From Kuafuiihalomonas sp050331295 (GTDB taxonomy: Bacteria; Myxococcota; Kuafuiibacteriia; Kuafuiibacteriales; Kuafuiibacteriaceae), in contig JBHJGZ010000003.1 in assembly GCA_050331295.1 (NCBI GenBank), positions 186,001-250,000 of the forward strand: a stretch of 64,000 nucleotides of DNA. The letters run 5' to 3'. The notes beneath the pieces are model-generated. The model saw only the letters and a list, made by a program, of their open reading frames with translations, had not been told where the DNA came from and searched no databases. This document shows positions 23,501-30,750 of this stretch, piece after piece (position 1 is the first letter of the stretch; every line of letters begins with the position of its first letter). A program made the translations under genes and the position numbers.

Positions 23501-26063
23501 AGTCGGGGAGACCGTTCATCTCACCTTTCCAGGCGCCCGCGGAGCACGTGCTTTGGTCGCGCTGGAGAGCGGAGACCGATTGCTCGACGCTCGATGGGTC
23601 GATGCATCCGAAGAAAGTGTTCAGCATACGTTCGTCACCGCACCCGACATGGCGCCTGGAGTGTATGCGCACGTCACCGTCATTCAGCCTTATGAAGGTC
23701 GGGCCAACGACGCTCCTCTTCGGCTTTATGGCGTCGTGCCCCTCGATGTGGTCGACCCGACCCAGGCCCTGAAACCCTCGATCGAAACCGAAGACATCTA
23801 TCGGCCTCGATCCACTCATCGGATCGCAGTTCGAGAGTCACAGGGGCGTCCAATGACCTACACGTTGGCAGTGGTTGACGAAGGTCTTTTGGGCCTCACG
23901 GGCTTTTCCACTCCGAATCCCGCCGAACACTTTCACGCGCGGCCCGCGCTCGGCGTGAAGACTTGGGACGTCTTCTCTTCCGTCCAAGGCGCCCAGGCAG
24001 GAAAACTGGAGACGCGGTTGGCGATCGGGGGAGACGGCACATCCGATTCCGGAGGAACTCGACGCGCCAACCGTTTTCCACCCGTGGTGTGGTTCGACGG
24101 GCCCTTTCGCCTCGACGCGGGTGAGCGACGCGTGCACGAAGTTCAGATACCGAGCTACCTGGGAGCAGTCCGCATCATGGTCGTCGGGGGCGATGAAGGG
24201 GCGTTCGGGTCGACCGAGAAACGCGTTCCTGTCACCACACCGCTGATGCTCTTCGGTTCTCTGCCACGGGTGCTCGGACCGGGTGAGAAACTCGACTTGC
24301 CCGTCACCATCTTCGCTTCCGAGCGAGTGGACCAGGTCGAACTCGAAGCCACGGCTGATGGACCGGTCGAACTGGGCTTGCAGAAGTCCGTCACCCGACT
24401 CGCATCGGCGGGCAACCAGACGATCCGGCTCCCGCTCGAGGTCCAAGACACCGTGGGAGTGGCCAAGATACGCGTGACTGCGAAGTCGGCCCGTCATTCA
24501 ACCTACGAGAACATCGAAGTCGCCGTTCGACATCCCAATCCTCCATCCACGAACTTCATCGCGGCTTCGGTCGCATCGGGCGAGGCCTGGTCCAGTACCA
24601 TCGATCTCCTGGGCGTTCCGGGGACGCGATCCCTGGAACTGGAGGTGAGTCACACACTTCCACTCAACCTTTCGCGCCGACTCGAGCAGCTGATCCGATA
24701 CCCCCACGGCTGCGTCGAACAAACGACTTCGGCTGCCTTTCCTCAGGTCTATTTGAACGCTCTGCTCGATCTGGAACCAGCGAGTCGCCGCCGGGTCACG
24801 GCCCACGTGGAGCAAGCCATCGAAAAGATTCGCGGCGCACAGACGCCTCGAGGCGGCTTCAGCTACTGGCCAGGAGAGGAGCAAGCTCACGACTGGACTT
24901 CCAGCTGGGTCGGGCATTTCTTGCTCGAAGCCCAACGGGCCGGCTTTCACGTCTCGGAGCACGTCCTGGATGCCTGGAAACGGCACCAGCGTCAGGTCGC
25001 GGCGCGATGGGGATGGTCGGTCGACCAACCCAACAGTACGTTGGATCAGGCCTACCGCCTGTACACTCTGGCGCTTGCCGGCGCTCCCGAGCTTTCGGCG
25101 ATGAATCACCTGCGGGAGATGGATCCTGAGCGGCTCACCCCTGCAGCCCAGGCACGGCTTTCGGCTGCGTACGCCTTGGCCGGTCAGCGAGAGGTCGCAC
25201 GTTCATTGCTGCCTCGCCCCCACGCGGAACCGACGGCCTACGCCCAGGTGGATCAGACGTTCGGATCCCGCCTTCGAGACGCAGCCATGATGCTGGAAGC
25301 GTTCGTGGGCCTGGACGGTGGACATCCGGACCTGCCGCGATGGCGTGAGGCGGTGAGCGCATCCCTGGACGAAGCCGAGGCCCACGATACGCACGGAATC
25401 GCGTTCGGGCTGGTGGCCCTCGCCCGCGCCACGCTGGCTCAAGGAAGAGCTGTTGCCCTCGATGTCGACGGGGAATGGGGCGCGGACCGGTTCCGGCTAC
25501 AGAGCACGAAGCCCGTCGCTCGAACGGACCTCTCCTCCGTCGACGCGAGAAGGATCCTTACCCTGCACAACAACGGCAAGCAGCCGCTGTTCGTTCGAAT
25601 CGCCCTTCGGGGCACACCACCTCCAGGCCGCGAGCAGGCGAAGGAAGAAGGCATCTCGGTGAACGTGGACTATGCCATCGAGCCCCAGCAGCCCGAAGCA
25701 CGGGACATCGGCTTCGTCCAAGGCACCACCTTCTGGGCCCGGGTCACGGTGCGACCGAAGGAGGAGGGATCGACGATTCAGCGCGTCGCCGTCACCCAAA
25801 TCTTTCCCTCAGGCTGGGAGATCCGCCAAGAGCGTGGACACGGCATGCCATCCGTCGACTACCAGGACATCCGAGACGATCGGGTTCTCACTTACATCGA
25901 CGAGCTCAAAGGACCTGTGACCTTCCGGGTGCGCCTCCACGCCGCCTTCGCGGGTACTTTCTATCTTCCTCCAGTTCGGGCCGAGGCCATGTACGACGCC
26001 GAGGTGCAAGCCCAGACAGCTGGCCAGTGGATCCGGGTCGTTCGCCCCGAAGATGCTGGCTGA
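20535..26063 (+). CDS. Bacterial alpha-2-macroglobulin lipoprotein with intact thioester
   Basis: A 1,842-residue bacterial alpha-2-macroglobulin, a periplasmic protease trap thought to guard the envelope when peptidoglycan is damaged. The start is GTG at 20535, 4 bp after GAGGAGGT. The N-terminus (VNRTAALWVLACAACTASG) is a lipoprotein signal with a plausible lipobox at VLAC. Macroglobulin-like repeats follow (for example GVRFPGKGVILPVTDDLVVPIETANLRHARVTAYR and GYFYGERGVWRPGDDIFLTFVLN). The thioester motif CVEQ lies at residues 1393-1396 within YPHGCVEQTTSA, so covalent trapping should work. The C-terminal receptor-like domain is present (AVTQIFPSGWEI). pbpC follows after 6 bp; this pairing recurs in many Gram-negatives (as yfhM-pbpC in E. 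coli). Confidence 0.93.
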   Translation: MNRTAALWVLACAACTASGPSNESTSPEADASLPSRFQSAAVQAYSEGLISRGSAIRIRFASDIVEEPADVGRVVDPSPFQIEPEVEGATVIASSDEIQFRPDAELVPDVRYRVTFDPSVLFGTDGAPFSFSVSVRPATFEVHWIGLEASTPDRQAYRGVVHTSESADSQDVEAMVTATQDGELRTVDWDHRPDGRRHRFIVTDLLRGSQETQLAISVDGRPLGIEDSERRTVPISARSVFSVLSVTAETATEPALLRFSEPIDQDQNLRGLIRSEPARNLRFETQDNVVQVFATPSWPENISLQIRAGVRSAEGDRIQRSSSFQLSFVRPQPGVRFPGKGVILPVTDDLVVPIETANLRHARVTAYRIPSENMGQFLQVNRLEDDQELQRVGRVVWRQRVDLLATSEQQDRWVRRGLDLRPLLQEDPRGLYRIEVRFEPSDIDFTCPSGSFEGYEPQPPVDENAFSGEESSYWDSSENGYFDLYRARKDPCSPAYYRSWNDHDITVSKNVLLSRVGLMVKRGSNEDLFVATSDLLTAQPLTSARITVLNFQLQSIAEGTTDDQGLAWLHVPEPPFVVFAHDGAQLGVVRLHDGEALSVAHFDTGGVPVEKGLQGYFYGERGVWRPGDDIFLTFVLNRHQSSIPADHPVHFRLRDSRGRVVDRQTSPGTQHGFHVFRTQTTPEARTGDYIAEVRVGDVIFEKALSIEAVMPNRLDIDLDFESELLMGPTVQFRSGLVSRWLHGAPASNLKTEVEAKIQSTETRFPKREGFVFEDPTRSIRGEPKLIFSGRLGEDGSAQVDTTLQCPDTGPGMVEVQLTTRVYESSGPSSIDRDSIRCSPFPRYVGVKKPKGDRARGMLLTDVEHEVQLAAVDPRGEPVDTRVRVQLFKIEWRWWWERGREALADYAGTQSHRALLDEEVDIRGGTATWRFQRNHPEWGRYLLMVSDLQGRHRSGTILYMDWPGWAGRGQRQRPGGAQVLSLAADASSYEVGETVHLTFPGARGARALVALESGDRLLDARWVDASEESVQHTFVTAPDMAPGVYAHVTVIQPYEGRANDAPLRLYGVVPLDVVDPTQALKPSIETEDIYRPRSTHRIAVRESQGRPMTYTLAVVDEGLLGLTGFSTPNPAEHFHARPALGVKTWDVFSSVQGAQAGKLETRLAIGGDGTSDSGGTRRANRFPPVVWFDGPFRLDAGERRVHEVQIPSYLGAVRIMVVGGDEGAFGSTEKRVPVTTPLMLFGSLPRVLGPGEKLDLPVTIFASERVDQVELEATADGPVELGLQKSVTRLASAGNQTIRLPLEVQDTVGVAKIRVTAKSARHSTYENIEVAVRHPNPPSTNFIAASVASGEAWSSTIDLLGVPGTRSLELEVSHTLPLNLSRRLEQLIRYPHGCVEQTTSAAFPQVYLNALLDLEPASRRRVTAHVEQAIEKIRGAQTPRGGFSYWPGEEQAHDWTSSWVGHFLLEAQRAGFHVSEHVLDAWKRHQRQVAARWGWSVDQPNSTLDQAYRLYTLALAGAPELSAMNHLREMDPERLTPAAQARLSAAYALAGQREVARSLLPRPHAEPTAYAQVDQTFGSRLRDAAMMLEAFVGLDGGHPDLPRWREAVSASLDEAEAHDTHGIAFGLVALARATLAQGRAVALDVDGEWGADRFRLQSTKPVARTDLSSVDARRILTLHNNGKQPLFVRIALRGTPPPGREQAKEEGISVNVDYAIEPQQPEARDIGFVQGTTFWARVTVRPKEEGSTIQRVAVTQIFPSGWEIRQERGHGMPSVDYQDIRDDRVLTYIDELKGPVTFRVRLHAAFAGTFYLPPVRAEAMYDAEVQAQTAGQWIRVVRPEDAG

Positions 26064-26069
26064 CCCCAG

Positions 26070-28394
26070 ATGACGCCCCCGACGCGAAGCATGAGACGCT
26101 GGGTGGTCGCCGGCGCGCTGGCATCAGCTGCGGCATGGAGCTTTTTTCTGCTCCCCGTCGTCACGCCGAAAGCTCCGGTGTGCCGAGTCGTCCTGGACCG
26201 GGACGGACGCCTGCTCTCAGCACGGATCGCTGAAGATCATCAATGGCGCTTCCCGAGCCAGAGCGAGGTCCCCCACAAGTACGCGAAGGCCGTCGTCGCC
26301 TTCGAAGACAAGCGTTTCTGGCGACACCCGGGTGTAGACCTCGCTGCCGTTTCGAGAGCACTTTGGTCCAACCTATCGGCCGGACGGGTTGTCAGCGGTG
26401 CCAGCACCTTGACCATGCAGGTCATTCGGCTGGCCCGTCCGGGCCGTCCGCGTTCCGCGGCGGAGAAGGGCGTGGAAGCGCTCTTGGCGCTGCGGCTGGA
26501 GCGATCCAGATCAAAGGAAGAAATCCTCCGTTTGTATGCGAGTCACGCACCGTTCGGCGGCAACCTGGTTGGGCTCGAAGCGGCGGCCTGGCGGATGTTT
26601 GGGCAACCGCCTGACGCTTTGACATGGGCTCAGGCCGCGATGCTCGCCGTTCTGCCTAACCGACCGGGTGCGATCCATGTCGGCTCGGGCCGTAGCCGGT
26701 TGCTCCAAAAGCGGAACCATCTTCTGCGCGAGCTTCACGAAGCCGGGGACATCGACGAGATGACGCTCCGGACCTCGGTTCGAGAACCACTGCCCCAACG
26801 TCTCCTCCCGCTTCCTCGGCATGCTCGACATCTTCTCCAATCCACTTCTCTCGGTCCGGAGCACTGGTCCCGGATCTGGACCACGAGCATCGACGGTGAC
26901 CTTCAGCGCTTTGTCGAAGCGCAGGCCAACCGGCACGCCGGTCGACTGGCTCGAGGTGGGATCCACAATGTCGCGGTGGTCATCGCCTCCACGGTGACCG
27001 GCGAGATCCTCGCCTACGTCGGAAACGCGACCGCAGCCTCTGAGACTCGACACAGTCCCGAGGTGGACATCGCGGTTGCCCCTCGAAGCACCGGAAGTCT
27101 TCTCAAACCATTCCTTTATGCGATGCAGCTCGACGCTGGCGAGGTGCTCCCAACCCAGCTGCTGGCGGATGTCCCCATTCGATTCGGCGGATTTGGCCCC
27201 GAAAACTTCGACCGGCGATATCGCGGTGCGGTTCCAGCCCGCAACGCGCTGGCTCGGTCGCTGAACGTCCCCGCGGTCACTCAGCTACACCGCTTCGGCG
27301 TCACGCGGTTCCTGAACAGGCTCCGACGCTTGGGCCTTCGTCGACTCGACCGTCCAGCCGCCCACTACGGGCTCTCGCTCATCCTCGGAGGTGGGGAAGC
27401 CACGCTCTTCGAATTGGCCTCGCTGTACGGCTACCTCGGTCACAGAGCTTCGGGGAGCCCTCAACCTTGGCCTGGCCTTCACTTCGGCGACGTCGACCAC
27501 CAGGCTCCGCCGTCCGACATCATCACCGTTGGTGCCGCCCACTTGACGCTCGAAGCCCTGCTGGACGTCGACCGTCCGGGGGTCGATGTCCTCTGGAGGA
27601 GCTTCGCGGGTTCCCAACCGGTCTCGTGGAAGACCGGCACGAGTTTCGGGTTTCGCGATGGCTGGGCCATCGGCGTAAGCTCCGGGAACGTCGTCGCGGT
27701 TTGGGCTGGCAATGCCGATGGTGAAGGACGGGCGGGCCTGACCGGCTTCTCGGCCGCCGCTCCTCTCCTCTTTCGCATGTTCGACGGCCTTCCCCGTCAA
27801 CCGGACCGAAAGACGCCGTGGTCCGCTCTCAAATCCGTCGAAGTCTGTGCCCATTCAGGGCTGCGGCCCGGGCCGCACTGCGGAACGATCCGCCAGGAGC
27901 TGGTGCCTCGGAAGAGTACGCCCGAAGAGACGTGTCCGTTTTGTCGAACCATCACCTGCGATTCCGGGTGCCGACACCGAGTTCACGCACGGTGCATGCC
28001 CCTCGAGAAACTCGAATCGCGGTCGTTCTTCGTGTTGCCGCCCGCCCTGGCCCACTTTACGGATTCAGCGGTCTTGGAGGAGCTGCCGCCGTGGCATCCG
28101 TCGTGCCGCCCGGATCCCCAAACCAGCATGGCGTGCCTGCAACCGAAGGAAGGTACTGCCCTCTACGTTCCCGTCCAGCTGGATGGAAGACCGGGACGAG
28201 CGGTCCTGGAGGCGGTCCACGCGCGACCGAATGCCCGTATCTTCTGGCACCTCAACGGTCGGTACCTCGGCTCCACGGCCAACATTCACCAACTCGAAGT
28301 CTTACCGGAACCGGGACGACAAAGACTCACGCTGGTGGATGACCGCGGCGAGACGCTCGTGCGTCACTTCACCGTGCTTCCTCCTACTCGGTGA
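26070..28394 (+). CDS. pbpC: Penicillin-binding protein 1C
   Basis: A 774-residue bifunctional class A penicillin-binding protein of the PBP1C type. One N-terminal membrane anchor (RRWVVAGALASAAAWSFFLLPVV) is followed by the glycosyltransferase domain, with the catalytic glutamate in FEDKRFWRHPGVDL, then GASTLTMQVIRLARP and EILRLYASHAPFGGNLVGLEAAAWRMFG. The transpeptidase domain has SxxK in RSTGSLLKPF, SxN in RSLNVPA and KTG in SWKTGTSFGFRDGW. The C-terminal BiPBP_C domain is present and contains many cysteines, including CPFCRTITCDSGCRHRVHARC, which is not usual. The gene is 6 bp after the alpha-2-macroglobulin gene. Its stop (TGA, 28392-28394) abuts the stop of the convergent gene (28395-28397), forming TGATCA. 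Confidence 0.94.
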   Translation: MTPPTRSMRRWVVAGALASAAAWSFFLLPVVTPKAPVCRVVLDRDGRLLSARIAEDHQWRFPSQSEVPHKYAKAVVAFEDKRFWRHPGVDLAAVSRALWSNLSAGRVVSGASTLTMQVIRLARPGRPRSAAEKGVEALLALRLERSRSKEEILRLYASHAPFGGNLVGLEAAAWRMFGQPPDALTWAQAAMLAVLPNRPGAIHVGSGRSRLLQKRNHLLRELHEAGDIDEMTLRTSVREPLPQRLLPLPRHARHLLQSTSLGPEHWSRIWTTSIDGDLQRFVEAQANRHAGRLARGGIHNVAVVIASTVTGEILAYVGNATAASETRHSPEVDIAVAPRSTGSLLKPFLYAMQLDAGEVLPTQLLADVPIRFGGFGPENFDRRYRGAVPARNALARSLNVPAVTQLHRFGVTRFLNRLRRLGLRRLDRPAAHYGLSLILGGGEATLFELASLYGYLGHRASGSPQPWPGLHFGDVDHQAPPSDIITVGAAHLTLEALLDVDRPGVDVLWRSFAGSQPVSWKTGTSFGFRDGWAIGVSSGNVVAVWAGNADGEGRAGLTGFSAAAPLLFRMFDGLPRQPDRKTPWSALKSVEVCAHSGLRPGPHCGTIRQELVPRKSTPEETCPFCRTITCDSGCRHRVHARCMPLEKLESRSFFVLPPALAHFTDSAVLEELPPWHPSCRPDPQTSMACLQPKEGTALYVPVQLDGRPGRAVLEAVHARPNARIFWHLNGRYLGSTANIHQLEVLPEPGRQRLTLVDDRGETLVRHFTVLPPTR

Positions 28395-29615
28395 TCAACG
28401 AGGTCCTTCAACCGGTGTTTCCTCCTTGGTGCCTTCAAGGACGCTACCGTCCGGTCGTCCGATCTTGGTCCAATCCACCTTGAGGCTGTCTGGCGGATCT
28501 TGCGTCCGTCGAGCCCGCCCGCGATCCGCTCCGCCTTCCACCCTTCGTTCCGCACCTTCGGAACTCCCATCCCGAGGGCTCGGCGTGCGGGGCGTCCTTT
28601 GAGCTCGAGTGGACGGATCGGATCCTTGGGGAGCGCCGTCCGCGCGCGCGCGCCCGGAGGCACCCTCTCTCCTCCTCGGCCGAGGTGAGGCCTTCTCTCT
28701 GTCTGCGTTCCCGTCGACGCTCTCCGCAACGTCGCCAAGGCGAGCCAGGACTGCTCGATCTCGCGCAGATGGAAAAGTCTGGGCTACCGCCGCAACGGAT
28801 CGGCTCGGACGGCCCGGTACAGCCCAACGACCGAGTGGATCACGAGCAATGACCGCCCCTTGACCCTCGATGAAGCCATCCGCGCCAATCGCCGCCCGAA
28901 CCACCTGCCCATCCGAGCGCTGAAACCCGAATACGAATGGGGTGGTCCGAAGCCTTCCCCCCGCTCGTTCGACGACGAGCTGAGGCGGGATCCGGGCCAC
29001 CATCGCCTCGTCCGACGTCAGCCAGGCCGTCGAGCCGGGATCCAATCCCTCGAGCCGTGAATGCCCTCGGATCGCAAGGGTCTCGAACGAAACGAGCAGA
29101 GTCCGCTCGGGTCCGATCCAGACCGAGAACGACTGCCCTTCCAGCTCAATCCCCGAGTCTCCCAGAACGACCCGGCGTGGCCGCCAGCTCTTCACTTGAA
29201 GCCGACCGGCCGAAAGGAGCAGTCCGTGCGAGGTCACCCACAGCCGCCCCTCTTCATCGAGCTGGAGAAGCTCCAAGCGCTCCGGAAGCTCTCGTGAACC
29301 CTGGCCCGCGTCGCCTTCTGCACGCCAGCCGATCAAGCCATCGCGCGCGTTGAGTTCTGTCGGCCATTCCACTGAAGTGCCCACCGCCAAATCGATCTGT
29401 GCCACCGCGCTCTGCAACCTCGAACCGGGGAATCGAATCGATGGTCGGCCCTCCACCATGTGGACCACAGCCCGACCCGATGGCTCCCGATCCGGAGGCG
29501 CAACGACGGAGTCGGATTCGCCAACCTCGTCCGATACCATGAAGCCACTCATCAGTAGCGCCAACGATGCGGACAGCACCAAAAGCAACAGGCCCTGCAC
29601 GGCGATGCGACTCAT
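28395..29615 (-). CDS. Membrane-anchored protein with a long disordered arginine-rich tail (unknown)
   Basis: A 406-residue protein I do not recognise. A single N-terminal hydrophobic segment (VQGLLLLVLSASLALLMSGFMV) should anchor it in the inner membrane with the rest in the periplasm. Residues of about 45-285 look beta-rich and repetitive, for instance RFPGSRLQSAVAQIDLAVGT, SHGLLLSAGRLQVKSWRPRR and LVSFETLAIRGHSRLEGL; two or three similar modules may be present. Residues of about 300-406 are low complexity, rich in Arg, Ser, Pro, Glu and Gly (SPRPRRREGASGRARADG...). It is the last gene of the giant-TPR operon and overlaps the DUF4388 gene by 4 bp (ATGA), so it should be made in step with the others. 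Function unknown. Confidence 0.75.
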   Translation of the reverse strand: MSRIAVQGLLLLVLSASLALLMSGFMVSDEVGESDSVVAPPDREPSGRAVVHMVEGRPSIRFPGSRLQSAVAQIDLAVGTSVEWPTELNARDGLIGWRAEGDAGQGSRELPERLELLQLDEEGRLWVTSHGLLLSAGRLQVKSWRPRRVVLGDSGIELEGQSFSVWIGPERTLLVSFETLAIRGHSRLEGLDPGSTAWLTSDEAMVARIPPQLVVERAGGRLRTTPFVFGFQRSDGQVVRAAIGADGFIEGQGAVIARDPLGRWAVPGRPSRSVAAVAQTFPSARDRAVLARLGDVAESVDGNADREKASPRPRRREGASGRARADGAPQGSDPSTRAQRTPRTPSPRDGSSEGAERRVEGGADRGRARRTQDPPDSLKVDWTKIGRPDGSVLEGTKEETPVEGPR

Positions 29616-30748
29616 TCTATTGGAGGAAGAAGGGTATAGCGCTCTTCCGCGACGCGGTAAAAGTAGGGGTGAGAAAACGGAAAGCGAAGATCCCGTTCGG
29701 TCGCGAGCTCCGCCTCGACCAGCTGTTCGAGGCGTTCCGGGTAAGCGCCGAATTCATAGCGGTAGACTTCCAGAGCGCGGCGAAGGCTCGCCATCCGAGG
29801 CTGGACCCAGTGACGTTCGAGAACCCTCGGTTCGAACACCCGAGGCCGAGCCGCTCCGTTTCGAAGCTGATAGACCAAGCCCATCAGAACCATGACGAGC
29901 GCGGCGGATACGCCGACACGGAGGGTGATGGCCAGTCCTCGGACCACCCGCTCGCCGGGCGTCATCGACGCTTCGGCCAAGTCGTCCGAAGCCATCCGGG
30001 CGGGCGCGAGACGGACGTACCCCTGGGAGACCAGGGCGGCGATGGCGCTGCAGGCCTCGAACTCCCCGAGTCGACTCTCGTCGACGACCTCCTGAATCGT
30101 CCGTCGACCGGTCGATAGACCCAAGACCGTCTTCTCGTTCGGACCGAGGGAACCGTCGTCGCCGAAGGCCGAGAAGTCGATGTCACTGGTAGGCGATGAA
30201 TCGGGAGGCGACTCCTTCAGCCTCCAGATCACCCAAGTGTACGATGGCACCTTCTCACGAATGATGGGCCACTCATCCATCATCCGGACCCCATTCATGA
30301 CGATGGTGTCGGCGCGTATGGGAACGACGCCCTCCGGTGAGACGTCCACTGTGGTGCTTTCGAACTCGTAGTGGCCGTCTCTCCATTCGAAGAGCTTGTA
30401 GATCGTCTCCGTGGTCTGGAGAGTCGCGAACTCCCTAATGGTCGAGCTATCCGTATATCCGAGCTCGGTAAGCACACTTCCGAGTCGTTTGAGTGTCTGA
30501 GTTTGCGTCACCAAGGCCCGCTCGAGGTCCTCAGCCGTGATGACGGCGGCCCGAACCATCAGATTCCCGAACAGCATTTCTTCCGGACGGGTCACGTTTT
30601 CTGCTCGGACGACCGCCCCTTCTCGGAAATACACGCGTACCTGATCGACGTCGTTGCTCATGACCAGCACGCCGGTCTTTGCCTGCTGACCGATGAGCTG
30701 AAAAATATCCGCTACGCCGAAGTCGCGTATCGTTCCCTTGAGTGCCAC
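29612..30748 (-). CDS. DUF4388 protein with a transmembrane segment and GspG-like C-terminus
   Basis: A 378-residue protein. The first 110 residues form a DUF4388 (PATAN-type) domain: VALKGTIRDFGVADIFQLIGQQAKTGVL, then DQVRVYFREGAVVRAENV. This domain occurs in signalling, gliding and type IV pilus proteins of Myxococcota and relatives. A middle winged-helix-like region (LGPNEKTVLGLSTGRRTIQEVVDESRLGEFEACSAIAALVSQGYV) follows. A membrane segment at about residues 275-300 (GVSAALVMVLMGLVYQL) precedes a tail reminiscent of the globular part of type II secretion pseudopilins (SLRRALEVYRYEFGAYPERLEQLVEAEL). No prepilin leader is present. The GTG at 30748 lies 2 bp after the preceding stop; the open frame further upstream is antiframe. 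It couples to the downstream gene by ATGA. Confidence 0.82.
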   Translation of the reverse strand: MALKGTIRDFGVADIFQLIGQQAKTGVLVMSNDVDQVRVYFREGAVVRAENVTRPEEMLFGNLMVRAAVITAEDLERALVTQTQTLKRLGSVLTELGYTDSSTIREFATLQTTETIYKLFEWRDGHYEFESTTVDVSPEGVVPIRADTIVMNGVRMMDEWPIIREKVPSYTWVIWRLKESPPDSSPTSDIDFSAFGDDGSLGPNEKTVLGLSTGRRTIQEVVDESRLGEFEACSAIAALVSQGYVRLAPARMASDDLAEASMTPGERVVRGLAITLRVGVSAALVMVLMGLVYQLRNGAARPRVFEPRVLERHWVQPRMASLRRALEVYRYEFGAYPERLEQLVEAELATERDLRFPFSHPYFYRVAEERYTLLPPIE

Positions 30749-30750
30749 CG

